Of a DNA stretch of 42,372 nucleotides, positions 1 through 9,725 are shown one piece after another. The position numbers were made by a program, and so were the translations under genes. Position 1 is the stretch's first letter; each line of letters starts with the position of its first letter. The notes under the pieces were generated by a model. That model did no database searches. It had not been told where the DNA came from and saw only the letters and a program-made list of their open reading frames with translations. Source of the DNA: Pelagibacteraceae bacterium AG-410-N23. GTDB taxonomy: Bacteria > Pseudomonadota > Alphaproteobacteria > Pelagibacterales > Pelagibacteraceae. The DNA lies in contig QCKW01000007.1 in NCBI GenBank assembly GCA_003215055.1, positions 1 to 42,372 of the forward strand. Direction: 5' to 3'.

Positions 1-1
1 A

Positions 2-919
2 TTATCTGCCCCTAGAGGTTTTTGTGCTGGAGTTGAAAGAGCTATAGAGATTGTAGAAAAATCAATTCAAAAGTATGGAGCACCTGTTTATGTTAGACAT
101 GAAATAGTTCATAACAAATATGTAGTTGATGATTTAAAAAATAAGGGAGCAATCTTTGTTGAAGAACTTGAAGAGATAGAAGATAAATCAAGACCAGTAA
201 TTTTTTCTGCTCACGGTGTCCCTAAAAAAATACCAGATGATGCAAAAAATTATAATATGACTTATGTTGATGCTACTTGCCCTTTAGTATCAAAAGTTCA
301 TAGAGAGGCTGAAAATCTTCATAAATCTGGTTACCATCTAATTTTAATTGGTCATCAAAATCATCCAGAGGTCATTGGCACAATGGGCCAATTACCTAAT
401 GGATCAATAGATCTTATTCAAAATGAAGATGAGGCAAAAAAATATAATTTAAAAAATAAAAATAAAATTTCATATGTAACTCAAACAACTCTATCTGTAG
501 ATGATACAAAGGAAATCATTAAAATTTTAAAAGAAAGATTTCCAAATATTAAAGAACCTCAAAAAGATGATATTTGTTATGCTACAACGAATAGACAAAT
601 GGCAGTAAAAAATATTGCGAAAAAATGTGATTTGTTTTTTGTTATTGGAAGTAGGAATTCATCGAACTCGGTTAGATTAGTTGAAGTTGCTAAAAAATCA
701 GGATGCCAAAATTCTTTATTAATCCATTCTCAAAGTGAAATTCCATATGAACTTATCGAAAAATCTAATACAATCGGAATTTCATCGGGTGCTTCAGCTC
801 CTGAAATTTTAGTGGACAATTTTATAAGTAGCTTAAAAAAAAGATTTACAGTCAATATAGATGAAGTAGAGGCAATAAAAGAAAACGTTGTTTTTAAAAT
901 TCCAAAGAAATTAAATTAA
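2..919 (+). CDS. ispH: 4-hydroxy-3-methylbut-2-enyl diphosphate reductase (IspH), 5' end cut by window
   Basis: Last enzyme of the MEP isoprenoid pathway, reducing HMBPP to IPP and DMAPP with a [4Fe-4S] cluster. The reading frame is open from base 2. The first visible residues contain PRGFCAG, the N-terminal cluster-cysteine motif that lies about residue 12 in E. coli IspH, so only a handful of residues are missing. All three cluster cysteines are visible: PRGFCAG, DATCPLVS and DICYATTNRQ. The SRNSSNSVRL substrate-binding motif is also present. The stop is directly followed by the thrB ATG with no gap, so the two are probably co-transcribed. The only defect is truncation by the window edge. 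Identity is very secure. Confidence 0.97.
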   Translation, partial: LSAPRGFCAGVERAIEIVEKSIQKYGAPVYVRHEIVHNKYVVDDLKNKGAIFVEELEEIEDKSRPVIFSAHGVPKKIPDDAKNYNMTYVDATCPLVSKVHREAENLHKSGYHLILIGHQNHPEVIGTMGQLPNGSIDLIQNEDEAKKYNLKNKNKISYVTQTTLSVDDTKEIIKILKERFPNIKEPQKDDICYATTNRQMAVKNIAKKCDLFFVIGSRNSSNSVRLVEVAKKSGCQNSLLIHSQSEIPYELIEKSNTIGISSGASAPEILVDNFISSLKKRFTVNIDEVEAIKENVVFKIPKKLN

Positions 920-1885
920 ATGGCTGTTTATACGAAAATAAATAAAAAAAATCTTAGTTATATTAATAATAAATTTAGATCTAAAAGATTTATTAGTTTT
1001 AAGGGAATTAAACAAGGAATTGAAAATACAAACTATCTACTAAGAACAAAAAATGAAAAATTTATTTTGACTATTTTTGAAAAGAGAGTGTCAAAAAAAG
1101 AATTGCCTTTTTTTATGAAACTTATGGATCAATTAAATAATTCTAAAATAAATTGTCCTAAACCTTTGAGAAATAATGAGGGTAATTATTTGATCAAATT
1201 AAAAAATAAAAGTGCATGTATAGTTTCTTTTCTTAAGGGAAAAGATAAAAAAATACTTAATTATAAAAATTGTTATGATGTTGGCAAAATTATTGCTGAA
1301 ATGCATTCATCCACTAAAAAGATCAAACTTTATAGAAAAAATTCAATGGGTATAAAAAATCTAAATCCTCTTTTAAATAATATTAAATTTAAATCAAAAA
1401 AATTTACTAATATAGAAAAATTTTTAAGAATAAACTTCTTAGATATAAAAAATAAATGGCCAAAGAAATTACCAAGTGGAATAATACATGGAGATTTATT
1501 CATAGATAATATTTTTTTTAAAAAAAATAAGATCTCTGGAATTATAGATTTTTATTTTGCTGCGAATGATTATTTTATGTATGAAATCGCAATATGTATA
1601 AACGCATTATGTTTCGATAAAAAAAACCTCCAATTTAGATTGAATAAAAAGAAGGTAAAAAATTTTATTAAAGGATACGAGAGTATAAGAAAAATTTCAC
1701 TAAAAGAAAAAAAATCACTAAATATTCTATGTCGTGCTGCCGCAATGAGATATTTTCTTACAAGACTTTATGACTACACCAATACCCCAAAAACAGCCTT
1801 AATAAAAATTAAAGATCCAAGAGAATATTATCAAAAATTGATAGTTCACAATAATTTAAAAAAATATAAAGATTATTTATTTTAA
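920..1885 (+). CDS. thrB: Homoserine kinase, ThrB type II (APH/choline kinase fold)
   Basis: Phosphorylates L-homoserine to O-phospho-L-homoserine, the substrate of threonine synthase (thrC is encoded about 0.9 kb away on the other strand). The protein has 321 residues, the usual length for the alphaproteobacterial/pseudomonad ThrB that belongs to the aminoglycoside phosphotransferase superfamily, not the GHMP kinases. The catalytic loop is visible as HGDLFIDNIFF (H190, D192, N197), followed by the metal-binding IIDF (D210). An N-terminal GIENTNYLL segment fits the nucleotide-binding lobe. The ATG abuts the ispH stop, and its own stop overlaps the rnhA start by one base (TAATG), giving an ispH-thrB-rnhA transcription unit. 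Very lysine- and asparagine-rich, as are most proteins here. Confidence 0.94.
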   Translation: MAVYTKINKKNLSYINNKFRSKRFISFKGIKQGIENTNYLLRTKNEKFILTIFEKRVSKKELPFFMKLMDQLNNSKINCPKPLRNNEGNYLIKLKNKSACIVSFLKGKDKKILNYKNCYDVGKIIAEMHSSTKKIKLYRKNSMGIKNLNPLLNNIKFKSKKFTNIEKFLRINFLDIKNKWPKKLPSGIIHGDLFIDNIFFKKNKISGIIDFYFAANDYFMYEIAICINALCFDKKNLQFRLNKKKVKNFIKGYESIRKISLKEKKSLNILCRAAAMRYFLTRLYDYTNTPKTALIKIKDPREYYQKLIVHNNLKKYKDYLF

Positions 1886-2307
1886 TGATCAAAATTTATA
1901 CTGATGGTTCATGTATTGGAAACCCAGGCAAAGGAGGTTGGGCAGCAATAATATTAAATGATGGTAAGAAAACTGAAATAAAAGGAAGTAAAAAAGATAC
2001 TACAAATAATCAGATGGAATTATTAGCGCCTATAGAAGCTCTTAAAAAAATTCCAAAAGGAAGCAAAGTTCAAATTTTTACAGACTCTAAATACGTAAAG
2101 TCTGGAATAACAGAATGGATATATAATTGGAAAAAAAATGGATGGAAAACTACAAACAAAAAAGATGTGAGTAACAAAGAACTTTGGACAGAATTAGATT
2201 TATTAAATAGTGAATTTGAAATAAGTTGGAATTGGGTAAAAGCACATTCAACAGATAAATTAAATAATGAAGTAGATTTACTTGCTAAAGATGCCGCCAA
2301 CTTATAA
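1885..2307 (+). CDS. rnhA: Ribonuclease HI
   Basis: Cleaves the RNA strand of RNA-DNA hybrids. The protein is 140 residues long, slightly shorter than E. coli RNase HI (155). The full DEDD active site is present: D7 (YTDGS), E45 (NNQMELLA), D67 (FTDSKY), H121 (VKAHS) and D131 (NEVDLLA), keeping a constant offset of three from E. coli. The start overlaps the thrB stop by one base (TAATG), suggesting translational coupling. The last two codons lie in a TTATAA palindrome that also encodes the stop of the convergent peroxiredoxin gene. Confidence 0.97.
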   Translation: MIKIYTDGSCIGNPGKGGWAAIILNDGKKTEIKGSKKDTTNNQMELLAPIEALKKIPKGSKVQIFTDSKYVKSGITEWIYNWKKNGWKTTNKKDVSNKELWTELDLLNSEFEISWNWVKAHSTDKLNNEVDLLAKDAANL

Positions 2308-2790
2308 TAGATTATTTAGTAAATTTTCTGCAGAAGTTAAACTACACTCTTTAGTCTCTTTTTCTACATGAATATTAACAACTGTGGAGTTTTCAATAAC
2401 CATCAAATAACGATTTGATCTAATTCCCATTCCTTTTGCATTTCGATCAACTTCTGCACCAATTGCTTTAGTAAATAATAAATAAGGATCACATAACATT
2501 TTAATTTTATTTTCAGTGTTATTAATCTCTCCCCATGCATTCATTACATAAGGATCATTTACTGATAAACAAAATATATTTTCTATTCCTTTTGCTTTAA
2601 TTTTATCTGCATTTGCTACAAAACCTGGCAGATGAAGTTTTGAACAAGTTGATGTAAATGCTCCAGGTAATCCAAATAAAACAATTTTTCCATCACCTAT
2701 AACTTCTTTTAATTTTTTTTTTTGAGGCTCTCCATCAACAAGTTGAAAAATTTCTGTATTTGGTATTTGATCTTTTATTTTAATTTTCAT
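2302..2790 (-). CDS. Peroxiredoxin, Prx5/redoxin type
   Basis: Thiol peroxidase reducing H2O2 and organic hydroperoxides in the cytoplasm. The 162-residue protein carries the peroxidatic-cysteine motif of the Prx5 (atypical, glutaredoxin-linked) subfamily: PGAFTSTCS with C49, followed by LPGF. Further cysteines occur in the CLSVND, CDPYLL and CSLTS contexts, so a resolving cysteine is possible but not assignable here. The ATG overlaps the thrC stop (ATGA), making this the last gene of the cox-surf1-thrC run. The 3' end overlaps rnhA convergently by six bases. The reductant (glutaredoxin or thioredoxin) cannot be read from sequence. Confidence 0.92.
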   Translation of the reverse strand: MKIKIKDQIPNTEIFQLVDGEPQKKKLKEVIGDGKIVLFGLPGAFTSTCSKLHLPGFVANADKIKAKGIENIFCLSVNDPYVMNAWGEINNTENKIKMLCDPYLLFTKAIGAEVDRNAKGMGIRSNRYLMVIENSTVVNIHVEKETKECSLTSAENLLNNLL

Positions 2791-4160
2791 ATGGAATTCA
2801 TTACATATTTTTTAATTTTTTCAATATCATTTGAAAGAATTTCGAATTTTTCTTTTCTGTCATTAATATACTGGAGACTATCTGGTAAATTTTCAGTTTT
2901 TGAAATTGCATCTTCTATTGCTTTTGGAAATTTGCACGGGTGAGCAGTCGATAATACAACACAATTTTTTTCCAATCCTAATTTTCTCACAGCACCGATA
3001 CCCACTGCAGTATGAGGATCAATTACCATCTGATGTTCATCATTAATAATCTTTATCATTTCAACAGTTTCATTTTCATCAAGCATCTCAGATATAAAAT
3101 TTTTCTTAATTTTATCTAAATCGTTTTTATCAATTTTATAAGTATTTTTTTTTATTTCAGCCATTACATCTTTTGTAACTTCTGAGTTACAATCTTTTAT
3201 GTCATATAAAAGTCTTTCGAAATTACTTGCTATTTGTATATCCATACTTGGAGTATTTGTTTCCTCAACTTTCTTTTGAGTATAATCACCTCCTGATATT
3301 GCTCTATGAAGTATGTCATTTTTATTAGTAGCAACGATTAATTTATCAATTGGAAGTCCTAGTTTTTTTGCTAAATAACCAGCATAAATATCTCCAAAAT
3401 TACCTGTTGGAACACTAAAGGATAGAGATTGACCTTTCCCAACTTTAAAGTAAGCATAAAAATAATACACAGTTTGGGCAATAATTCTTGCCCAATTAAT
3501 TGAGTTTACACCGGACATATTAATTGTTTTAGAAAATTTTTCATCATTGAACATTGCTTTTACCAAATTTTGACAATCATCAAAGTTACCTTCTACAGCA
3601 ATGTTAAAAACATTGCTCTCTTCATGTATTGTCATTAGTTTTCTTTGTACCGGTGAAATTCTATTATTTGGGTGTAATACAAAAACATTTAAATTATTTT
3701 TTCCTTTTAAAGCATCTATAGCAGCTGCACCTGTATCACCTGAAGTTGCTACTATTATGTTAATTTTTTTTTGATTTTGTCCTAAATGATATTGATAAAA
3801 ATTACCTATTAATTGCATTGCGATATCTTTAAAAGCCAGTGTAGGGCCATGAAACAATTCTAAAACTTTTAAATTTCCTAAATTAGAGATTTTAACAACC
3901 TCATTAGTTCTGAAATTTGAGTATGATTTTGATATCAATAAATTTAATTCATCTTTAGATATGAAATCTCCAATAAATGGATAAATTATTTCAGCCGCTA
4001 AATCATTGTAACTAAGATTTTTTAAATTATGTAATTCTTCTTTTTTAAATGGTTTGATTAATTTAGGGACAAATAGCCCTCCATCATCTGCTAGACCTTT
4101 GAGAAAAACTTCCTTAAAAGTAAAGTTTTTCTGATTATTCCTTGTACTAATGTAATTCAT
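2787..4160 (-). CDS. thrC: Threonine synthase
   Basis: PLP enzyme converting O-phosphohomoserine to L-threonine, the step after ThrB. The length of 457 residues matches the long, E. coli-like class. The PLP lysine is K111 in GPTLAFKD, and the phosphate-binding SGDTGAA loop follows at about residues 155-161. The N-terminal YISTRN...DGGLFVP signature is also present. The ATG directly follows the surf1 stop, and the stop overlaps the peroxiredoxin start (ATGA). Sitting at the end of the cytochrome oxidase run, it is probably transcribed at least partly from the cox promoter. Confidence 0.96.
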   Translation of the reverse strand: MNYISTRNNQKNFTFKEVFLKGLADDGGLFVPKLIKPFKKEELHNLKNLSYNDLAAEIIYPFIGDFISKDELNLLISKSYSNFRTNEVVKISNLGNLKVLELFHGPTLAFKDIAMQLIGNFYQYHLGQNQKKINIIVATSGDTGAAAIDALKGKNNLNVFVLHPNNRISPVQRKLMTIHEESNVFNIAVEGNFDDCQNLVKAMFNDEKFSKTINMSGVNSINWARIIAQTVYYFYAYFKVGKGQSLSFSVPTGNFGDIYAGYLAKKLGLPIDKLIVATNKNDILHRAISGGDYTQKKVEETNTPSMDIQIASNFERLLYDIKDCNSEVTKDVMAEIKKNTYKIDKNDLDKIKKNFISEMLDENETVEMIKIINDEHQMVIDPHTAVGIGAVRKLGLEKNCVVLSTAHPCKFPKAIEDAISKTENLPDSLQYINDRKEKFEILSNDIEKIKKYVMNSI

Positions 4161-4814
4161 TTAATAGTTCTTTTTTCTAAAATATAAATATAGCAAAAGA
4201 ATTGAAATCGCTAATGAAAACCATGTAATTGCGTATTTTTTATGATTATTTGAAATATTGGCAGTAATTTTTTTCGGTCTTGGAAATTGATAATTTCCAT
4301 CCAAATAAATTATGTATTTGGAAAATTTTTTACCAGTAAATTTTAAGATATCATCTCTGTTCAAGCTAAACCAATAATTTTCTTTAATATCATTATCTGG
4401 TTTAAAAATATTTTTTCTTCCCTGAGTTTTGAGAGTTCCTATTATATTATTTTGGTCTAATATATTAATTTCTGGATTATCCTTTTTTTCGAATGGTATC
4501 CAGCCTCGATTAATCAGATAATTTTCATTATTGATAGAAATTGGATTAATTACTTCAAATCCTGGCGTACCAGAGTCATTCAAATTATATAGATAAATTT
4601 GTTTTTCAAAATCAATATTACCTGATGTTTTAATTTTTAGAAAATTTTCTTTATTGGATTGAGAAAGTTCTATTGGAGGATTTTTTAATGACTCTTCAAT
4701 TTCTAAAATCAGATTATTTTTCCAATTTAATCGAATTATTTGCCAAGTACCTAATGCAATAAAAACAAATATAAAAAAAATTGTAAAAACAGAAAATAAA
4801 AACTTATGTTTCAA
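4161..4814 (-). CDS. surf1: SURF1 family cytochrome c oxidase assembly protein
   Basis: Inner-membrane factor for heme a insertion or assembly of aa3 oxidase. The 217-residue protein has the SURF1 layout: an N-terminal membrane helix (about residues 6-24) ending in LGTWQIIRLNWK, a periplasmic domain with NRGWIPF, and a C-terminal helix preceded by HKKYAITWFSLA. The start codon must be TTG at 4814: an in-frame TAA stop lies four codons upstream, and the next methionine is far inside the protein. It begins 9 bases after the ctaE stop and abuts thrC. Identity is firm from motifs plus position. Confidence 0.93.
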   Translation of the reverse strand: MKHKFLFSVFTIFFIFVFIALGTWQIIRLNWKNNLILEIEESLKNPPIELSQSNKENFLKIKTSGNIDFEKQIYLYNLNDSGTPGFEVINPISINNENYLINRGWIPFEKKDNPEINILDQNNIIGTLKTQGRKNIFKPDNDIKENYWFSLNRDDILKFTGKKFSKYIIYLDGNYQFPRPKKITANISNNHKKYAITWFSLAISILLLYLYFRKKNY

Positions 4815-4823
4815 AGAGTGAAA

Positions 4824-5612
4824 TTAACTTCCCCAAATATATATAGCTGCAAATAAGAATAACCATACAACATCAACAAAGTGCCAATACCAAGCCGCAG
4901 CTTCAAAACCGAAATGATGATCCTTATTAAAGTGACCTAATTTTCCACGCCATAAACATACTGCTAAAAAAATTGTTCCCACAATAACGTGAAAACCATG
5001 AAATCCTGTTGCCATATAAAATACTGATCCATAAATATGATCTGAAAAAGCAAATGTTGCATGGTGATATTCGTAAGCTTGTAAAGCTGTAAAGCAAACC
5101 CCAAGAATTACTGTTAAAATTAAGCCGTTTATGAAACTTTCTCTATCATCTTCTAAAAGAGCATGATGGGACCAAGTAACAGTTGTTCCTGATAACAATA
5201 GTACCAGTGTATTAATTAATGGAATATCCCAGGGATCAAAAGTTTCAATATCTTTCGGTGGCCATACATTTCCGACAAATTCATTTGGAAAAAGACTTAC
5301 ATCAAAGTAAGCCCAAAACCATGCTACAAAAAACATAACCTCTGAAGCAATAAATAATGTCATTCCATAACGATGATGAATTTGTACCACTGGAGTATGA
5401 TGTCCTTGATGTTCAGCTTCAATTACGACATCTCTAAACCACATGTAGGCTCCATAAATTAATAGAGCTAAACCTAAATACATTCCCCATGATACATCTG
5501 CATGCATATAATAAACTGCACCTAAAGCTAAAACTAAGCATGAGAAAGAGGTATAGATTGGCCATGGGCTTGGATCTACAAGGTGATAATCGTGTTTTTT
5601 TTCAGCTGACAT
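4824..5612 (-). CDS. ctaE: Cytochrome c oxidase subunit III
   Basis: Core membrane subunit of the aa3-type terminal oxidase. The 262-residue protein begins with HDYHLVDPSPWP, the typical bacterial and mitochondrial subunit III N-terminus. It contains about seven hydrophobic helices and family blocks such as SEVMFFVAWFWAYF, GTTVTWSHHALL, GFHGFHVIVGT and a C-terminal WYWHFVDVVWLFLF. The family's conserved acidic residue in SEVMFF is present. It lies between ctaG and surf1 with gaps of about 9 bases on each side. It is less A+T-rich than the enzymatic genes around it, as expected for a strongly constrained protein. Confidence 0.98.
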   Translation of the reverse strand: MSAEKKHDYHLVDPSPWPIYTSFSCLVLALGAVYYMHADVSWGMYLGLALLIYGAYMWFRDVVIEAEHQGHHTPVVQIHHRYGMTLFIASEVMFFVAWFWAYFDVSLFPNEFVGNVWPPKDIETFDPWDIPLINTLVLLLSGTTVTWSHHALLEDDRESFINGLILTVILGVCFTALQAYEYHHATFAFSDHIYGSVFYMATGFHGFHVIVGTIFLAVCLWRGKLGHFNKDHHFGFEAAAWYWHFVDVVWLFLFAAIYIWGS

Positions 5613-5621
5613 TTTTTTGGA

Positions 5622-6155
5622 TTATGATTGTTTATAGTAATCTGTCGAGAAAAAAGTATACGACATAGTTACATCCTCTAAGTTTTTCACGGTAGGATCA
5701 TTGACCATTTCGGGGTCTAAATAAAAAGTCATTACGTAAGTTGCTTTTTCACCAGCTTTTAACTCCTGTTTTTCAAAACAAAAACATCCCAATTTACTAT
5801 AATATTTTCCAAAGCTTGCAGGTGAAACATTGAAACTTGCCACTCCGGCTGTTGGTTCATCACTGTAATTTGATACTTCAAACTCTATTTTGTTAACTTG
5901 ACCAACTTTTACATCAATAACATTTGATTTGGCTTTGAAATCCCATGGCAAGTTATTTACGTTAGTATCAAATCTGACACTTACAACTTTATCTAACACT
6001 ATTTTTGGTGCATTATTAGACACTTGAGTAGTTCCTCCAAAGCCAGTAACTCTACAAAAAAGATCATATAAAGGTACTGCTGCATAAGACAAACCTAGCA
6101 TTAAAACAAAAATACCAGCTAAGACTATTGGAGTTAATTTTTTTTTTTCAATCAT
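5622..6155 (-). CDS. ctaG: Cytochrome c oxidase assembly protein CtaG/Cox11 (CuB insertion)
   Basis: Membrane-anchored copper chaperone delivering Cu to the CuB site of subunit I. The 177-residue protein has one N-terminal helix (about residues 9-28), then AAVPLYDLFCRVTGFGG with C34, and a periplasmic domain with the copper-binding LGCFCFEKQ (C124, C126). The C-terminal VTMSYTFF block is family-typical. Its ATG overlaps the stop of the preceding tiny coxF-like gene (ATGA at 6152-6155), implying translational coupling. Confidence 0.96.
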   Translation of the reverse strand: MIEKKKLTPIVLAGIFVLMLGLSYAAVPLYDLFCRVTGFGGTTQVSNNAPKIVLDKVVSVRFDTNVNNLPWDFKAKSNVIDVKVGQVNKIEFEVSNYSDEPTAGVASFNVSPASFGKYYSKLGCFCFEKQELKAGEKATYVMTFYLDPEMVNDPTVKNLEDVTMSYTFFSTDYYKQS

Positions 6156-6277
6156 ATGGCCCTATCAAATACTCCCGTATTATATAAAGTAAAAAAGAAA
6201 AGAAAAATCATAAAGGCAATAATTGCTAGTGCCGTAATAATGTTCTTTTTTTTAGTTTTTTTATCAGGTGTTATCAT
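6152..6277 (-). CDS. coxF: Small single-pass membrane protein, coxF-like, between ctaB and ctaG
   Basis: A 41-codon gene. The product is one membrane helix (about residues 12-31, rich in I, A, F and L) preceded by a very basic TPDKKTKKKN N-terminus and followed by LYNTGVFDRAI, suggesting an N-in, C-out topology. Both ends are fixed by four-base ATGA overlaps: the ATG overlaps the ctaB TGA (6274-6277), and its TGA overlaps the ctaG ATG (6152-6155). Small proteins called CoxF occupy this slot in other alphaproteobacterial cox operons. The name rests on position and topology rather than on a recognised motif. A role in oxidase assembly is inferred. An opposing + frame over the same bases is judged spurious. 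Confidence 0.75.
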   Translation of the reverse strand: MITPDKKTKKKNIITALAIIAFMIFLFFFTLYNTGVFDRAI

Positions 6278-7185
6278 ATTATTTTATCTATCAAAAAAAG
6301 GACAAAAATTAAAAATAAATAAAGTATTGAATATCCAAATATTGTTTTAGCCTTTTTCGGATTAAACTTATTTTTCTTATAGTTGTATAGTTCGTAGCAT
6401 AAAAAATTGTAATAAAATGTTAACAATAATGATGGAAGTAAAAAAGTTAATCCAACAAAATTTATTAGATAAGGAAAAATTATAACTGGCAACATTAACA
6501 AAGAATAAACAAATATATTTATTTTTGTACTTTCAACTCCATTTGTTAAAGGAAGCATTGGTATATTAGCTTTTTTATAATCATCAGATTTATATAAACT
6601 CAAAGCCCAAAAGTGTGAAGGTGTCCAAAAAAATATAATTAAAAAGAAAGTCAGTGGTTCAATAGATATCGAGCCAGTTGCAATAGTCCATCCAATAACT
6701 GGTGGAAATGCTCCAGCGGCTCCACCAATGACAATATTTTGTGGTGTTCGTCTCTTCAACCAAATTGTATAAACAAAAACATAGAATAAAATTGTCAAAA
6801 GTAATATTGCTGCTGAAATTCTATTTGTAAAATAGTCTAATGCTACTACTGAAACAATTGATAAAGTGACTCCAAATATAAAAGCTTGATTTCTGTTTAT
6901 TTTTCCTGTTGGTATAGGTCTCAAACAAGTTCTTGTCATAAGTGCATCAAGATCAGATTCGTACCACATATTCAATGCACCAGCTGCTCCTGCTCCAAGT
7001 GAAACTAAAAGAATTCCAATAATTGCGTCTTTTGTTGAAATAATTATTGGTGCAGTTAGTAAGCCAACAGCACATGTAAAAATCACCAAAGACATAACTC
7101 TTGGTTTCATTAACTTAAATAATTCTGAAAAATTAAATAAATCTTCTTGTGATAAACTTCTTTTTTTTAACTTTGAATTATCCAT
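6274..7185 (-). CDS. ctaB: Protoheme IX farnesyltransferase (heme O synthase)
   Basis: UbiA-superfamily prenyltransferase making heme O from heme B and farnesyl diphosphate, the first step to heme A for the oxidase encoded alongside. The 303-residue protein has about nine hydrophobic segments. The first aspartate-rich motif is NMWYESDLDALMTRT...RPIP (N72, D78, D80, R85), and a second polar loop contains TPSHFWALSLYKSDDYKKA. One Asp position of the usual motif is Glu (E76), a conservative change. Its TGA overlaps the coxF-like ATG. Heme A synthase, the next enzyme, is not in this window. Confidence 0.96.
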   Translation of the reverse strand: MDNSKLKKRSLSQEDLFNFSELFKLMKPRVMSLVIFTCAVGLLTAPIIISTKDAIIGILLVSLGAGAAGALNMWYESDLDALMTRTCLRPIPTGKINRNQAFIFGVTLSIVSVVALDYFTNRISAAILLLTILFYVFVYTIWLKRRTPQNIVIGGAAGAFPPVIGWTIATGSISIEPLTFFLIIFFWTPSHFWALSLYKSDDYKKANIPMLPLTNGVESTKINIFVYSLLMLPVIIFPYLINFVGLTFLLPSLLLTFYYNFLCYELYNYKKNKFNPKKAKTIFGYSILYLFLIFVLFLIDKII

Positions 7186-7205
7186 TATTTTTTTTAGCTT
7201 TTATT

Positions 7206-8852
<1,647 letters not shown>

Positions 8853-9665
8853 TTATTTACTCGCTAGTTTAAGTTCATCATTTTCAATTTCTTCTTTTGC
8901 AAATTTTTCTTTTGCCTCAGATAACCACTCTTCATATTCTTCATCACTTACTACTCTAACTGTGATCGGCATAAATGCATGCTTAATTCCACAAAGTTCT
9001 GAACATTGACCATAATAAGTTCCAACTTTTTCAGCTTTAAACCAAGTTTCATTTATTCTTCCTGGAACCGCATCTCTTTTTACCCCAAATGATGGTAATG
9101 CCCATGCATGTAAAACATCATTGGCGGTGATTAAAACTTTTACAACTTTATCAACTGGAACTACCACTTCATTATCTACTGCTAATAACCTTGGTTGATC
9201 TGCTTTTAAATCTTTTTCTTCAATCATGTAAGAATCAAAAATTATATTTTCATCTGGATATTCGTAACCCCAGTACCACTGATAACCAATAGCTTTGATT
9301 GTTAAATCTGCTTTTGGTATTGTGTCTTGTTTATATAGAATCTTAAACGAAGGGACTGCCATTACAATTAAAATTAGACAAGGAATTAGCGTCCATAAAA
9401 CTTCCACTGTAACATTGTGTGTTCTTTTTGAAGGATTTGGATTTGCTGATGCTCTAAATCTTACACATGCATATAGCATTAAAAATAAAACGAATACACT
9501 TATTGCAATAATAATTGGTAATAAAAGTTTATCGTGGAAAGCTACAATTTCTCGCATAGACTCTGACGCAGCTTTTTGAAATCCCAACTGCCAATCAACT
9601 GGTTGATTAGCTAAAGCACTTTGCGATATAAAAATTCCTAAAAATATGTAAAAAATTTTTTTCAT
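8853..9665 (-). CDS. ctaC: Cytochrome c oxidase subunit II (CuA)
   Basis: Receives electrons from cytochrome c at the binuclear CuA site. The 270-residue protein has a signal peptide (residues 1-19, ending SALA), two membrane helices (about 47-69 and 86-106) and a periplasmic cupredoxin domain. All CuA ligands are visible: H186, then C221, E223, C225, H229 and M232 in GQCSELCGIKHAFM. The aromatic electron-entry patch is GYQWYWGYEYPD. It is the first gene of the oxidase run, 60 bases downstream of rsmE. No cytochrome c domain is fused at the C-terminus. Confidence 0.98.
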   Translation of the reverse strand: MKKIFYIFLGIFISQSALANQPVDWQLGFQKAASESMREIVAFHDKLLLPIIIAISVFVLFLMLYACVRFRASANPNPSKRTHNVTVEVLWTLIPCLILIVMAVPSFKILYKQDTIPKADLTIKAIGYQWYWGYEYPDENIIFDSYMIEEKDLKADQPRLLAVDNEVVVPVDKVVKVLITANDVLHAWALPSFGVKRDAVPGRINETWFKAEKVGTYYGQCSELCGIKHAFMPITVRVVSDEEYEEWLSEAKEKFAKEEIENDELKLASK

Positions 9666-9725
9666 TTTAATTAGCTATATAAAGCCCTTTTATAAAAATT
9701 ACACTTTAGTTTTCGCGACAATTTA

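Noticed and set aside
6156-6350. A 64-codon plus-strand frame with a hydrophobic centre between ctaG and ctaB
   Set aside because: It overlaps the end of ctaB and lies antisense to the coxF-like gene, whose two ATGA junctions with its neighbours make the minus-strand reading far more credible.
9666-9725. A promoter for the cox operon in the rsmE-ctaC gap
   Set aside because: On the minus strand a TTGTCG-like -35 and an A/T-rich -10 can be imagined, but in such A+T-rich DNA the match is too weak to annotate.
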